64,000 bases of DNA from an uncultured Ruminococcus sp. (GTDB taxonomy: Bacteria; Bacillota; Clostridia; Oscillospirales; Acutalibacteraceae). Both the position numbers and the translations under genes were made by a program. The DNA is taken from positions 248,001-312,000 of the forward strand of contig UQCF01000001.1 in NCBI GenBank assembly GCA_900539465.1, read 5' to 3'. Shown here one piece after another: positions 25,639 through 35,117 of the stretch. Position 1 is the stretch's first letter. Each line of letters begins with the position of its first letter. The notes under the pieces were generated by a model. It saw only the letters and a program-made list of their open reading frames with translations, was not told where the DNA came from and did not search any database.

Positions 25639-26565
25639 TTACTTTAAGATAACGCCCTTTTCAATTGGATTGCCCCTCATATAATCTGCGGCATTCATTG
25701 CCTTTTTGCCCTGCGGCTGAAGAGTGACAATCTCCACCGCTTCGCCGTCGCCGCAGCAGACAACAAGCCTTTTAGAGTTTTCTATAACCTCGCCCGCTTT
25801 GCCTTTTGCCTTGCCGCAAAGAAGAGTTTTATGGGCTTTAATAACTTTGCCGTCAAGCTCAAAGGTTGCAAGCGGCCAAGGAGAAAGACCTCTTACTTTA
25901 TTATGAACCTCGCGGGCAGATAAATTCCAATCTATGGGGCAAAGTTCTTTTGAAAGCATCGGAGCATAATTTGAAAGCGAATCGTCCTGCTTTTTTCTCT
26001 GTATTGTTCCGTCCTCTATTTTGCGAATTGTCTCGCTCATAACGTCCGCACCGAGCAGCGAGAGCTTATCGTGAAGATCGCCTGCGGTGTCGTTTTCGCC
26101 AATCTCTGTTTTGGCAGAGATAAGCATATCGCCGGTGTCAAGCCCCGCGTCCATTTGCATTGACGTTACGCCGCTTTCTTTTTCGCCGCCAAGCACAGCC
26201 CACTGTATCGGAGCCGCTCCGCGGTATTTCGGCAAAAGCGAGGCGTGGATATTCACACAGCCGTATTTCGGAATATCCAGTATATTCTGCGGAAGTATCT
26301 GACCGTAGGCAACAACAATCATAAGGTCAGGTGCGATTTCTTTTATAATATCGCAAGCGTCGCTTTTGCGAAGCCTTTCGGGCTGATAGACGGGAATTGA
26401 ATATTTGAGCGCAGTCTCTTTCACGGGCGGATATGCCATGTGATGACCTCTGCCCTTGGGTCTGTCCGGCTGAGTGAATACGGCTTTGACAGTGTGACCG
26501 TCTGCAACAAGCCTTTCAAGGCACGGAACGGAAAACTCCGGCGTACCCATAAATACTATATTCAT
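25639..26565 (-). CDS. fmt: Methionyl-tRNA formyltransferase
   Basis: 308 residues, normal length. It transfers formyl from 10-formyl-THF to Met-tRNAi. Motifs: MGTPEFSVPCL, FTQPDRPKGRG, the catalytic NIHASLLPKYRGAAPI and DAGLDTGDML. C-terminal OB-fold domain is present. It is 3 bases downstream of def. Confidence 0.97.
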   Translation of the reverse strand: MNIVFMGTPEFSVPCLERLVADGHTVKAVFTQPDRPKGRGHHMAYPPVKETALKYSIPVYQPERLRKSDACDIIKEIAPDLMIVVAYGQILPQNILDIPKYGCVNIHASLLPKYRGAAPIQWAVLGGEKESGVTSMQMDAGLDTGDMLISAKTEIGENDTAGDLHDKLSLLGADVMSETIRKIEDGTIQRKKQDDSLSNYAPMLSKELCPIDWNLSAREVHNKVRGLSPWPLATFELDGKVIKAHKTLLCGKAKGKAGEVIENSKRLVVCCGDGEAVEIVTLQPQGKKAMNAADYMRGNPIEKGVILK

Positions 26566-26568
26566 AAG

Positions 26569-27030
26569 TTAATCCTCTTCATCATACATTTCGAGGGCAT
26601 TGTCGATATAAAGAACACCGTCAAGGTGATCAAGCTCATGGCAAAAGCAACGAGCCTTTAAGCCCTCGCCTTTATACACTACCCATTTGCCCTCTCTGTT
26701 TTGAGCCTTGACCTTGACCCACTCGGGTCTTTCGGTAACACCGTATCTGCCGGGAATTGAAAGGCAGCCCTCTACCTCCTCCTGCTTTTCGTCGCTTCTC
26801 TCGGTAATCTCGGGGTTTACAAGCTCCATAAGCCCGTCACCGACATCAATAACAACAACTCTTCTGAGTATGCCGACCTGAACAGCGGCAAGCCCTGCGC
26901 CGTTTGCGCTGTAGAGAGTATCTTTCATATCATCAAGAAGATCCCAAAGGCGTTTGTCAAATTTTTCGACCTTGCGGCTGGTCTTTCTGAGAACCGGATC
27001 TTCAAGTGTAACAATTTTTCTTAAAGCCAT
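26569..27030 (-). CDS. def: Peptide deformylase
   Basis: 153 residues. It removes the formyl group from nascent proteins. All three metal motifs are present: GAGLAAVQVG, EGCLSIPG (Cys ligand) and HELDHLDG (two His). Works with fmt, its neighbour, in the formylation cycle. Confidence 0.97.
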   Translation of the reverse strand: MALRKIVTLEDPVLRKTSRKVEKFDKRLWDLLDDMKDTLYSANGAGLAAVQVGILRRVVVIDVGDGLMELVNPEITERSDEKQEEVEGCLSIPGRYGVTERPEWVKVKAQNREGKWVVYKGEGLKARCFCHELDHLDGVLYIDNALEMYDEED

Positions 27031-27060
27031 ATTATATCACCTTATCATTTTTGCAGTGCG

Positions 27061-29502
27061 CTATATAAGCGTCTGCGGATTTATATCTACATAAACACTT
27101 ACGCCGCCGAAGCGCGAGAGCTTGCCGAATGACGAGAGCACCGAGCCGAGGTCTGAGCGAAACTGTTTATTGTTTTTGCATTTTAAAATAAGTCTGTATC
27201 TGTATTTATTGCTGATTTTAACCACCCTTGCCGGCATGGGGCCGAGCGCGATAACGCTTTTGGAGGATAAAATCGGCTTTGTCATATCAAAGAACACGTC
27301 TGCCGCCGCTTTGACCTTCGTTTCGTCTTCACCGACAAAGCCTATGAGGCATATATCGCAAAACGGAGGGTAAATAAGCAACTTTCTTATCTGTATTTCT
27401 TCGCCGTAAAATTTATCGTAATCCTGCTCTGCGGCAAGGCGGATAACTTCATTTTCGGGGTTTATTGTTTGAATAACGGCAGTGCCCGAATACTTGCCCC
27501 TGCCGGATCTGCCGACAACCTGGGTTATAAGGTCAAAGGTTCTCTCCTGACTTCTGAAATCGTCGCTGAAAAGCTGACTGTCGGCAGAAATTACGCCGAC
27601 AAGCGTTACATTCTCAAAATCAAGCCCTTTTGCGACCATTTGAGTGCCGAGCATAATATCATACTCGCCCCTTGCGAACGCGCCGAGCTTTTCTTCATGT
27701 GAAAAACGGGACATGGTTGTGTCCGCGTCCATTCTGAGCACCCTTGCCTCGGGTAAAAATTCCGAGAGCTCGTCCTCTATCTTTTGAGTGCCGAAGCCGC
27801 CGTAGCGCATATCGTTGCTGCCGCACTCGGGGCATTTTGTTGTAAACGGAATCGAATAGCCGCAGTAATGGCACATAAGCCTGTTATTTGCGCGGTGATA
27901 AGTCATAGATATGCTGCAAGACGGACATTTTATGACGTGACCGCAGCTTTTGCATGAGGCAAAGGTATTAAAGCCCCTACGGTTCATAAGAAGTATTGAT
28001 TGCTTTTTGTTTTCAAAATTTTCTCTCAAAGCCGAGACAAGCTCTCGGCTGAGTCCGCTGCCGTCCAGCGGGTCAAGCAGCATATCAACTATTTTGACCG
28101 TCGGCAGCTGCGCCTGCGCGTAGCGTTTGGTCAGTGTGCAAAGCTTATATCTGCCGCTTTTTGCGGCGGCATAGGTCTCTATGCTCGGTGTGGCAGAAGC
28201 CAAAAGAAGCACCGATTTGTTTGCAGCGCATCTGAAACGGGCAACATCTTTTGTATCATATCGAGGAGCTTGCTCCGATTTATAGGTGTGCTCCTGCTCC
28301 TCGTCAATAATTATCATGCCGATGTTTTGAAGCGGAGCGAAAACCGCGCTCCTTGTGCCGATAACTATTTTTGCTTCGCCGTTTTTTACTCTTTTCCATT
28401 CGTCCGCTCTTTGCCCGACAGAAAGCGCGCTGTGGAAAACAGCCGTCTTTGAGCCGTAGCGTTTATGAAAAAGATTAAGCGTTTGAGGGGTAAGCGAAAT
28501 CTCCGGCACCATGACAATGACGTTTTTGCCCATAGACAGAACTTTATCTATAAGGCTTAAATAAACGCTCGTTTTGCCGCTGCCCGTGACGCCGTAAAGG
28601 AGCGACACTCCCCCCTCGCCTTTAAGATAAAGCGAGAGTATATCGTCATATGCCTTTTGCTGTTCTTCGCTAAGGCAAATAGTCTCTGCCCGAGGGGGCT
28701 CGTCTTTTAATTCATAGGGATTTCTGAGAACCTCGCTGTCATAAACTCTGACAAATTCTTTTCTTTGCAGTGCGGTCACAACAGCGGGAGTATAACCCGT
28801 AAAATAACAAATTTCTTTGATTGAAGCCGTGCCGACGTCCTCTAAAAGCGATAGAACTCCACTTTGCTTTGCAGAGAGCTTAACCGCGCCCTGCAAGGCT
28901 TCTTCTCCTCTCTCGGTGAGAGTTACGGAGCGTATTGTTTTATCGCCGAAGCGGCGAACGGCATCGTCATTTGTTAAAAGCCAGCCTTTTTTTGCCATTG
29001 CGGGCAAAATGCCGCAGTCGTGCTTATATCCGAATTTTGAAAGCAGCTTTGCGCCCTCTTTATATCCGTTTGCTTTTGACAAAAAGTCGTATATCTCCTT
29101 TTCGTCCGCGGTCATTTCTTCTGTGTCAATATTCGGCGCGGCGGAATATGTCACAACGGTTTTGTGAGTTATCCCTGCCGGCAATACCGCCTTAAACGCG
29201 TCAAAAACGGTGCAAAAAGTCCTTTGTTTGAGCCAAAGGATGAGACTTAGCATCTCACTGTCTACAAGCGGTGTTTCATCTATAAGCTTTGAGACTTTTT
29301 TGAGTCCCTTGGTTTCTTCCGCCTGATATTTCTCGATAATTATACCCTGCCTGCCTCTGTTGCCGCTGCCGAAAGGCACCATAACGCGGCAGCCCGGCAC
29401 AGCGCTGTCTTTTAAGCTTTCGGGCAAAAGATAGCTGTATGCCAGGTCAAAATGATATGCTGTGTTTTCTACCGCCACTTTAACGGCAAGGCTGCAAGGC
29501 AT
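27061..29502 (-). CDS. priA: Primosomal replication-restart helicase PriA
   Basis: 813 residues. N-terminal DNA-binding domain, winged-helix part, SF2 helicase with GVTGSGKTSVY (Walker A) and IIDEEQEHTYKS (Walker B), and an inserted zinc region with CKSCGHVIKCPSCS and CHYCGYSIPFTTKCPECG (eight Cys). It reloads DnaB at stalled forks. Bacillus has coaBC between rpoZ and priA; it is missing here. Confidence 0.97.
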   Translation of the reverse strand: MPCSLAVKVAVENTAYHFDLAYSYLLPESLKDSAVPGCRVMVPFGSGNRGRQGIIIEKYQAEETKGLKKVSKLIDETPLVDSEMLSLILWLKQRTFCTVFDAFKAVLPAGITHKTVVTYSAAPNIDTEEMTADEKEIYDFLSKANGYKEGAKLLSKFGYKHDCGILPAMAKKGWLLTNDDAVRRFGDKTIRSVTLTERGEEALQGAVKLSAKQSGVLSLLEDVGTASIKEICYFTGYTPAVVTALQRKEFVRVYDSEVLRNPYELKDEPPRAETICLSEEQQKAYDDILSLYLKGEGGVSLLYGVTGSGKTSVYLSLIDKVLSMGKNVIVMVPEISLTPQTLNLFHKRYGSKTAVFHSALSVGQRADEWKRVKNGEAKIVIGTRSAVFAPLQNIGMIIIDEEQEHTYKSEQAPRYDTKDVARFRCAANKSVLLLASATPSIETYAAAKSGRYKLCTLTKRYAQAQLPTVKIVDMLLDPLDGSGLSRELVSALRENFENKKQSILLMNRRGFNTFASCKSCGHVIKCPSCSISMTYHRANNRLMCHYCGYSIPFTTKCPECGSNDMRYGGFGTQKIEDELSEFLPEARVLRMDADTTMSRFSHEEKLGAFARGEYDIMLGTQMVAKGLDFENVTLVGVISADSQLFSDDFRSQERTFDLITQVVGRSGRGKYSGTAVIQTINPENEVIRLAAEQDYDKFYGEEIQIRKLLIYPPFCDICLIGFVGEDETKVKAAADVFFDMTKPILSSKSVIALGPMPARVVKISNKYRYRLILKCKNNKQFRSDLGSVLSSFGKLSRFGGVSVYVDINPQTLI

Positions 29503-29518
29503 AAAGTCCCTCCGAAAA

Positions 29519-29752
29519 TCAGATATATCTTATCTCTTCGGGCTCGATTATTTCGTATTCGCCCTTGAGAATTTCGTCAAGAGCAATGCTTACGGGCTTT
29601 TCGGTGAGGATAATCTTCTCTTCCTCCGCCTCATTTGCGATTTCTCTTGCTCTTTTTGCTGTTGCTCTTACAAGAGAGTAACGGCTCATGTGGTTTGAAA
29701 GAATCTTTTTAAGACTCGGGTTGAATTTAAGGTCTCTGTCTTGTGTGAACAT
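29519..29752 (-). CDS. rpoZ: RNA polymerase omega subunit
   Basis: 77 residues. The RYSLVRATAKRAREIANE segment is the omega signature and KPVSIALDEILKGEYEI follows. AAAGGAG lies about 11 bases before the ATG. Synteny (gmk upstream, priA downstream) supports the call. Confidence 0.93.
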   Translation of the reverse strand: MFTQDRDLKFNPSLKKILSNHMSRYSLVRATAKRAREIANEAEEEKIILTEKPVSIALDEILKGEYEIIEPEEIRYI

Positions 29753-29783
29753 AATATATATCTCCTTTAAATATTTTATATAA

Positions 29784-30356
29784 TCACTGTTTGAGCTGGA
29801 GCGATCTTACAATGGAGTAAAGGTCGTTCACCGCGTCATCCAGATCATCATTTACTATTCTGTATTCATAATTTACGCTGTATTCAAGCTCTTTTTTAGC
29901 TATGCTGAGCCTGCGGATAACGTCCTCGTCTGTTTCGCTTCCTCTGCCGCGCAGACGTTTCTCAAGCACTTCGAGGCTCGGAGGAAGGACAAAAACTCCG
30001 ACAGCGTCGGGATAAAGAGCCTTTATCTGACGCGCGCCCTGAACTTCGATTTTAAGAATAACGGTGTCTCCGTTTTTTAAGTGCTCGTCAACGGGAGCTT
30101 TGGGCGTGCCGTAATAATTAAGCCCGTATTTTGCGTATTCGAGCATCGCGCCGTCTTTTATAAGGCGCTCAAACTCTTCACGCGTTATGAAGTGATAATC
30201 AACGCCGTCTTTCTCGTTTTCTCTCGGCTGTCTCGTGGTGTATGATACGGACTTCCACACGCCCTTCATTTTTTTAGCCGCAAAACATTCAAGAACCGTG
30301 TCCTTGCCTGTTCCCGCAGGGCCGGAGAATACCATAAGAGTTCCTTTTTCAGACAT
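29784..30356 (-). CDS. gmk: Guanylate kinase
   Basis: 190 residues. GMP + ATP to GDP + ADP. P-loop GPAGTGKDT, the GMP-binding [21 protein letters not shown] segment (split here for brevity), [13 protein letters not shown] and [11 protein letters not shown]. The start overlaps the remA stop by 8 bases. Confidence 0.97.
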   Translation of the reverse strand: MSEKGTLMVFSGPAGTGKDTVLECFAAKKMKGVWKSVSYTTRQPRENEKDGVDYHFITREEFERLIKDGAMLEYAKYGLNYYGTPKAPVDEHLKNGDTVILKIEVQGARQIKALYPDAVGVFVLPPSLEVLEKRLRGRGSETDEDVIRRLSIAKKELEYSVNYEYRIVNDDLDDAVNDLYSIVRSLQLKQ

Positions 30357-30609
30357 TGTCGGTCTCCTCCTCTATTATTTCGCCGACGCGGTTTGCAAGC
30401 GTTTCGGTCTGTAAATAAGAAAGTATGACCTGATCGCAGTCTGTGATAACAACGGCTCTTGTCTTTCTGCCGTGGGTGGCGTCGATAAGCTTGCCTTTAT
30501 CTCTGTAATCCTGAATCAGTCTTTTGATCGGCGCAGAGTCGGGGTTGACTATCGCCGTCATTCTCTCAGCATTGAACATGCTGCCAAAGCCAATATTAAC
30601 AAGTTTCAT
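30349..30609 (-). CDS. remA: Extracellular-matrix/biofilm regulator RemA
   Basis: 86 residues. Ends of the family are intact: [20 protein letters not shown] and [18 protein letters not shown]. In Bacillus RemA forms a ring that wraps DNA and activates matrix and osmoprotection genes. Located between yicC and gmk, as in Bacillus. Confidence 0.95.
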   Translation of the reverse strand: MKLVNIGFGSMFNAERMTAIVNPDSAPIKRLIQDYRDKGKLIDATHGRKTRAVVITDCDQVILSYLQTETLANRVGEIIEEETDNV

Positions 30610-30631
30610 AAACCCTCCGCAATAAATAAAA

Positions 30632-31510
30632 CTACTCTATATTCTGAACCTGTTCGCGTATTTTTTCAACCTCTGATTTAATATCAAGTACGCGGCCGGC
30701 TATTTCAACGTCCTGCGCCTTGGAGCCTATTGTGTTTGCCTCGCGGTTAATCTCCTGAACAAGGAAGTCGATTTTTCTGCCGATTGCCTCATCGCTTTCA
30801 AGGAAAGTGAGAAGCTGGTCTATATGACTGCGAAGACGAACCGTCTCTTCGGCAACGGCAATTTTGTCGGCATATATCGCCGCCTCGTTTAAAAGGCGCT
30901 GTTCCTCCACCGACGCGTCGCCGAGAAGCTCTTTCATTCTCTCGCGCAGCTTGTCGTTATATTCTTTGACGGTCTGAGGTGAACGTTCCTCAATAAAAGC
31001 AACGTTTTCTATTATGTAATGCGCCCTTGATGAAATGTCTTCTTTCATCTTTTGACCCTCGACCTTACGCATTTCAATAAAGCTGTCAACAGCCTCCTCG
31101 GCCGCAGCGCGCACGGCGTTCCAGATTTTATCCTCGTCCGCCTCGGCTTTTCTGACTGTCAAAACATCCGGGAATCTTGCGATAAGAGCGGCATTTACGC
31201 CGTTTTCTATGCCGTACTTTTCGGCGATTTCGCTCAAAGCCTTTACATATCCGCTTGCGAGCGAATGGTTGATTTCGACCTCTACCGAATCGTCCTCAAG
31301 ATTTTCTATCTGAACAAAGCACTCAATCTTGCCCCTTGACACTCTTGACTGAACGTATTTTTTTAACTTTTCGTCAAGAAAGCCGTATGTGCGCGGACAT
31401 CTTGAAGAAAACTCAAAATATCTGTGATTGACGCTTTTTATTTCAACGGTTACGTTCATGTGCTCAAAGTTTTTGCACGCTCTGCCGTAACCGGTCATGC
31501 TCTTTATCAT
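30632..31510 (-). CDS. yicC: YicC/YloC-family endoribonuclease
   Basis: 292 residues starting [11 protein letters not shown] at 31510; an upstream TTG at 31528 lies within the ribosome site (AAAGGA) and is not used. The C-terminal DUF1732-type region has [22 protein letters not shown] sequence (here [18 protein letters not shown]), the best conserved stretch of the family. YicC proteins cleave RNA in E. coli; the Bacillus homologue YloC opens the same gene order. Confidence 0.94.
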   Translation of the reverse strand: MIKSMTGYGRACKNFEHMNVTVEIKSVNHRYFEFSSRCPRTYGFLDEKLKKYVQSRVSRGKIECFVQIENLEDDSVEVEINHSLASGYVKALSEIAEKYGIENGVNAALIARFPDVLTVRKAEADEDKIWNAVRAAAEEAVDSFIEMRKVEGQKMKEDISSRAHYIIENVAFIEERSPQTVKEYNDKLRERMKELLGDASVEEQRLLNEAAIYADKIAVAEETVRLRSHIDQLLTFLESDEAIGRKIDFLVQEINREANTIGSKAQDVEIAGRVLDIKSEVEKIREQVQNIE

Positions 31511-31530
31511 TGCAATCGATCCTTTCAAAA

Positions 31531-31890
31531 TTATCCTTTGCAGCAGTGACCCTTTAAAAGCTCGGGTATTTCACCGCTCAGCTTGTCCTTCGTTTTTTCA
31601 AAGCCGAGCAAAGAAGCAACCGAACGTGCTTGCTCCGCCTCGTAATAAGCTATATATGCGTTTCTGTTGCCGGCATAATTCAGGGCGCTTCTGATAAGTC
31701 CCTCCTGCGTTTCGGGGTCCGAATCCGGCACCTCAACGCTTACAATCCGCATAGAATAGCCGTCGAGATAAAACACGACCGTTCCGCAGTTATTGCCGTT
31801 GTCGTCATACGCAATATATCCCAAAGCGGCAGTGTCGTCTTTATATTTTTCACCGAGCAGGTCGTTTGTTTTGGGTTTAAATCTTAACAT
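31531..31890 (-). CDS. Small GNAT-like protein (119 aa)
   Basis: Predicted alternating strands and helices with TVVFYLDGYSMRIVSVEVP, a helix (EGLIRSALNYAG) and ARSVASLLGFEKT, resembling the core of a compact N-acetyltransferase; the usual Q/RxxGxG/A acetyl-CoA loop is not clear. It ends with KGHCCKG, an unusual Cys pair at the C-terminus. It sits between rluB and yicC in the operon. Substrate unknown and family membership is tentative. Confidence 0.7.
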   Translation of the reverse strand: MLRFKPKTNDLLGEKYKDDTAALGYIAYDDNGNNCGTVVFYLDGYSMRIVSVEVPDSDPETQEGLIRSALNYAGNRNAYIAYYEAEQARSVASLLGFEKTKDKLSGEIPELLKGHCCKG

Positions 31891-31899
31891 ATTTTCGCC

Positions 31900-32643
31900 T
31901 TATTTCTTGGGAGTTTTCATGCCTGAGGACACCATCAGCTTGTGCACCTCGTCCTCTTTAAGCTCGCGCCACTTGCCCTGCGGAAGCATGCCGAGCTTTA
32001 CCGAACCGACAGCCGTTCTTTTAAGACGTGCGGTTTCAACGCCGATAGCATCGCACATTTTTCTTATCTGGCGGTTTCTGCCCTCGCGCAGAATTATCTC
32101 TATAACAACGCGCCCCTCTTGCTTGTCTATAATTCTTGCCTCTGCCGGAGCGGTCATTCTGCCGTCAATTTCGATACCGTTTCTTATCATATCAAGCTGT
32201 TCCGCCGTAATATCGGGGCGAACCGTGACTCGGTATGTCTTAGGCACATGCTTTGACGGGTGGGTCATAAAGTTTGCAAACTCGCCGTCGTTAGTCATAA
32301 GGAGCAAGCCCTCGGAGTCTTTATCGAGTCTGCCGACGGGGTAAACTCTTGTGCCGACATCCGAAACGAGCTGCGCAACGCACCTTCTGCCTCGGTCGTC
32401 CTCCATGGTTGTGATAAAGCCTCTCGGCTTATGAAGCATGATATAGCGGTATTTTTTTGAAAATACAATCTTTTTGCCGCTGACCGTCACAGTGTCTCTT
32501 TTAGGGCTTACCTTGTCGCCGAGCTGTGCCGGGTGACCGTTGACCTTGACCTTGCCGTTTAAAATAAGCTCCTCTGCCTTGCGCCTTGATGCGACGGCGC
32601 ACTGTGAAAGGTATTTTTGAAGTCTGATTCTATCATCAGTCAT
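31900..32643 (-). CDS. rluB: 23S rRNA pseudouridine synthase RluB/RsuA family
   Basis: 247 residues. N-terminal S4 RNA-binding domain (RLQKYLSQCAVASRRKAEELI) and a catalytic domain with GRLDKDSEGLLLMTNDG, where the first Asp is the nucleophile. Probably makes the pseudouridine at 23S position 2605, as YpuL/RluB do. Next to scpAB and a D,D-carboxypeptidase as in the Bacillus dacB/ypuL region. Confidence 0.94.
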   Translation of the reverse strand: MTDDRIRLQKYLSQCAVASRRKAEELILNGKVKVNGHPAQLGDKVSPKRDTVTVSGKKIVFSKKYRYIMLHKPRGFITTMEDDRGRRCVAQLVSDVGTRVYPVGRLDKDSEGLLLMTNDGEFANFMTHPSKHVPKTYRVTVRPDITAEQLDMIRNGIEIDGRMTAPAEARIIDKQEGRVVIEIILREGRNRQIRKMCDAIGVETARLKRTAVGSVKLGMLPQGKWRELKEDEVHKLMVSSGMKTPKK

Positions 32644-32681
32644 ATTTTTGCCTTTGACGCGAAATGCGTCTTTCCTTTCTG

Positions 32682-33836
32682 TTAATGCTGAAATATATTT
32701 TTTATGTTATTTATTATTCTTTTAAAAAATCCGTCTTGATTTTTATTTTCGCTTTCCGTCTTTTCAAAAGCTTTAAGCTCCGCGCTCTCACCTGCCGTAA
32801 TCGGTGCCGAGGCAATCACCTTGCCGGACAGAATATAATCAACTCTGCCGACTACCGCGCCCTCTTTCACCGGAGCATATAAAAAGTGCTCAAAATAAAG
32901 CTTGGTTTTTATGTTTGAAATATCTTCTGTGCAAAGCGTGACATTGCCGCATTTTAAAGATATATCGCCCTTTGTGCCGCCCGTTATCGGGATTTTGATT
33001 TTTGAAAGATCCGGCGACACGGTTTCGCCTTTAATAAGAGAAAAACCGTAGTCAAGCATTTTGCGGTGGTCGCTCCAATCCCCGGGAGCGCTCAGCGTAA
33101 CCGCGACAAGCATAACGCCGTTCCTTTGAGCGCACGAAACAAGGCATCTGCCGCTCTTTTTTGTAAAGCCTGTTTTAACGCCCACCGCACCGTCATAAAT
33201 TCTCAAAAGCCGATTATGATTGCTGAGCGTTCGCTTATACGGCGGATTGCCATAGGACACGGACTCGCTCTTTTTTGAGCAAATGTTCAAAAACTCGGGG
33301 TTTTTGACTGCCTCACAACCGAGCAGCGCCATATCATATGCGGTGGAATAGTGCTCCTCATCATCAAGCCCGGAGGGTGTGACGAAGTTGGTGTCGTTCA
33401 TGCCTATCTCTTTGGCGCGCAAATTCATCTTTTTGACAAAATTTTCGACATTGCCGCCGAGCGATATTGCCGTGACATTTGCCGCGTCGTTGCCCGATTG
33501 AAGCAGCATACCGTAAATAAGCCCCTCAAGGGTGACGGTGTCGCCCGGCAAAAGCCCCATAGAAGTGCCCTCGACATTCAGCATAGAGTCTTTAACCTTT
33601 ATCACCCTGTCGGGAGTGTTCTCTTCCAGAGCCAAAAGAGAGGTCATTATTTTAGTGGTGCTCGCCATTGAGCGGCGCTCGCGAGCGTTTTTTTGATAGA
33701 GAACCTCGCCCGTCTGCACACACATCAGCGCGGCAGAGGCGGCGCTCAAATCATCGGCACCGAGCGCAAAAGCCCTGCCGCAAAGCGGCAGCGACAAAAT
33801 CAGCACGGCCGCCAACACACAGAATAATTTTTTCAC
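32682..33836 (-). CDS. D-alanyl-D-alanine carboxypeptidase (DacB/DacF type)
   Basis: 384 residues. Signal peptide (about 1-24), penicillin-binding domain with STTK (active Ser, about 58), SGND and KTG (GVKTGFTKKSG), a PBP5-like C-terminal beta domain, and a C-terminal basic amphipathic segment (KRIINNIKNIFQH) that anchors it to the membrane. It trims terminal D-Ala from peptidoglycan stem peptides. The gerW and scpAB neighbourhood suggests a spore-cortex-linked role (DacB/DacF), but this is inference. Confidence 0.92.
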   Translation of the reverse strand: MKKLFCVLAAVLILSLPLCGRAFALGADDLSAASAALMCVQTGEVLYQKNARERRSMASTTKIMTSLLALEENTPDRVIKVKDSMLNVEGTSMGLLPGDTVTLEGLIYGMLLQSGNDAANVTAISLGGNVENFVKKMNLRAKEIGMNDTNFVTPSGLDDEEHYSTAYDMALLGCEAVKNPEFLNICSKKSESVSYGNPPYKRTLSNHNRLLRIYDGAVGVKTGFTKKSGRCLVSCAQRNGVMLVAVTLSAPGDWSDHRKMLDYGFSLIKGETVSPDLSKIKIPITGGTKGDISLKCGNVTLCTEDISNIKTKLYFEHFLYAPVKEGAVVGRVDYILSGKVIASAPITAGESAELKAFEKTESENKNQDGFFKRIINNIKNIFQH

Positions 33837-33887
33837 TTAACCACCACCCACAAATTATACTTATGCAGGCAGTGAGAAAAAAATCAT

Positions 33888-34313
33888 TTAGTCTTCTTCA
33901 AAAACGGATTCGACGTCAAATTCTTCTTCGCCGTTCTTTTTATTTTTGATTTTGTCAACAACTTCCGAAAGCTTGTCTACAAGCTCCGGAAGCGAGCTTA
34001 TAACTCTCTCCATGGAAGAATCGGGGCCTTCGGAGATATATTTAACACTGACGCTGCCGTTATTTATTACAAGGAATGCAACGGGTGTGAGTGTAACGCC
34101 TGCTCCGCCGCCGCCGCCGAAAAGCTCTTTAGCCGATTTTGAGGGAAAATCCGAACCGCCCGAGGCAAATCCGTAGGTAACCTTTGAAACGGGAATTACC
34201 TTTATGCCCTGGCCTGCGTCAATGGGATCGCCTATAATAGTGCGCGAATCGACCATGTCTTTTATTTTGTCAATAGTCGTGCCGAGGATTCCTGCTGCAG
34301 ATTGTTCTTTCAT
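33888..34313 (-). CDS. gerW: GerW/YtfJ-family sporulation protein
   Basis: 141 residues. The core GDPIDAGQGIKVIPVSKVTYGFASGG and a Gly-rich run (GGGGGAGVTLTPVAFLVI) are diagnostic of the YtfJ/GerW family (the first is quoted in two parts in other work). GerW is a forespore protein needed for L-alanine germination in Bacillus. Ends with an acidic tail. It starts at the last base of the DUF2953 gene, as ytfI-ytfJ do. Confidence 0.93.
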   Translation of the reverse strand: MKEQSAAGILGTTIDKIKDMVDSRTIIGDPIDAGQGIKVIPVSKVTYGFASGGSDFPSKSAKELFGGGGGAGVTLTPVAFLVINNGSVSVKYISEGPDSSMERVISSLPELVDKLSEVVDKIKNKKNGEEEFDVESVFEED

Positions 34314-35086
34314 TATATTTTTCCGCCTTTCTGAGTCTCGGCATTTTCTGCCTCGACCGATATTTTGGTTTTATTCTTCTCAGCCTCTTTCGAGACTGCT
34401 TTTTGCTTTGCCGCCTGCCTTTTTGAGGCATTTTTGGAGTTTGTAATGAGCACTTTTATAAGCTCAACTCCGAGTGAGAACACGAGCGAAATGCACGCAC
34501 CGATGAGCTTCAGCGGTATCAAATTCAGGCTCAATTTAAAAGCACCCTGAGATTTGCCGCCTAAAAAATCGGGGTTGATTTTGACCGAGCAATTTTTTGA
34601 GTGCACGGTGCTCAATATGTAGCCGAGCGGAGGATAAACCGCCGCGCAAACCTTGCCGTATTTTTGTGCCGTGTTTGCCGCGTCGCCGTCCGCAACATTT
34701 ATCCTGAGCCAAAGAGTTTTTATATAAAAGCTTCTGCCGATTTTGCCCATACCTTTTTTAAGCTTTGCGGCAACGGTTGAAATAAGCTCTATTATACCTG
34801 AAACGCCTTGGTCGTTATAGAATGTTTTGATGAAATTATCGGACTTTTCTTTGGGTTTCTCTTCTTTTTCTTCCTTTTTATCGTCCTTTTTTTCATCTTT
34901 GGGCTTTTTTTCTTTTTTCTTTTTTTTATTTTTCTTTTCCTTCGGAGGGTAAATATAATACTTTATAAAAAGATACCTGATATATAAGACGAACTCTTCG
35001 TTATACTCGGAGTAAATATTGACCGGTATAGCCAGTATCAGCATTATAAAAATTATTATTCCGAGTATTATAAGCAAAGCTGTCAA
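34313..35086 (-). CDS. DUF2953 (YtfI-like) membrane protein
   Basis: 257 residues. N-terminal membrane helix (about 2-22), a very Lys/Glu-rich stretch (about 45-85), a middle region with NPDFLGGKSQGAFKLSLNLIPLK typical of DUF2953, a second hydrophobic helix, and a charged tail. Adjacent to gerW as ytfI is in Bacillus; probably acts with it in sporulation, mechanism unknown. Confidence 0.85.
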   Translation of the reverse strand: MTALLIILGIIIFIMLILAIPVNIYSEYNEEFVLYIRYLFIKYYIYPPKEKKNKKKKKEKKPKDEKKDDKKEEKEEKPKEKSDNFIKTFYNDQGVSGIIELISTVAAKLKKGMGKIGRSFYIKTLWLRINVADGDAANTAQKYGKVCAAVYPPLGYILSTVHSKNCSVKINPDFLGGKSQGAFKLSLNLIPLKLIGACISLVFSLGVELIKVLITNSKNASKRQAAKQKAVSKEAEKNKTKISVEAENAETQKGGKI

Positions 35087-35117
35087 AATATCACCTCCGT
35101 TAATTTATACGTTATAA

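Noticed and set aside
31942..32344. Plus-strand frames opposite rluB
   Set aside because: Complement of a well-supported RluB gene.
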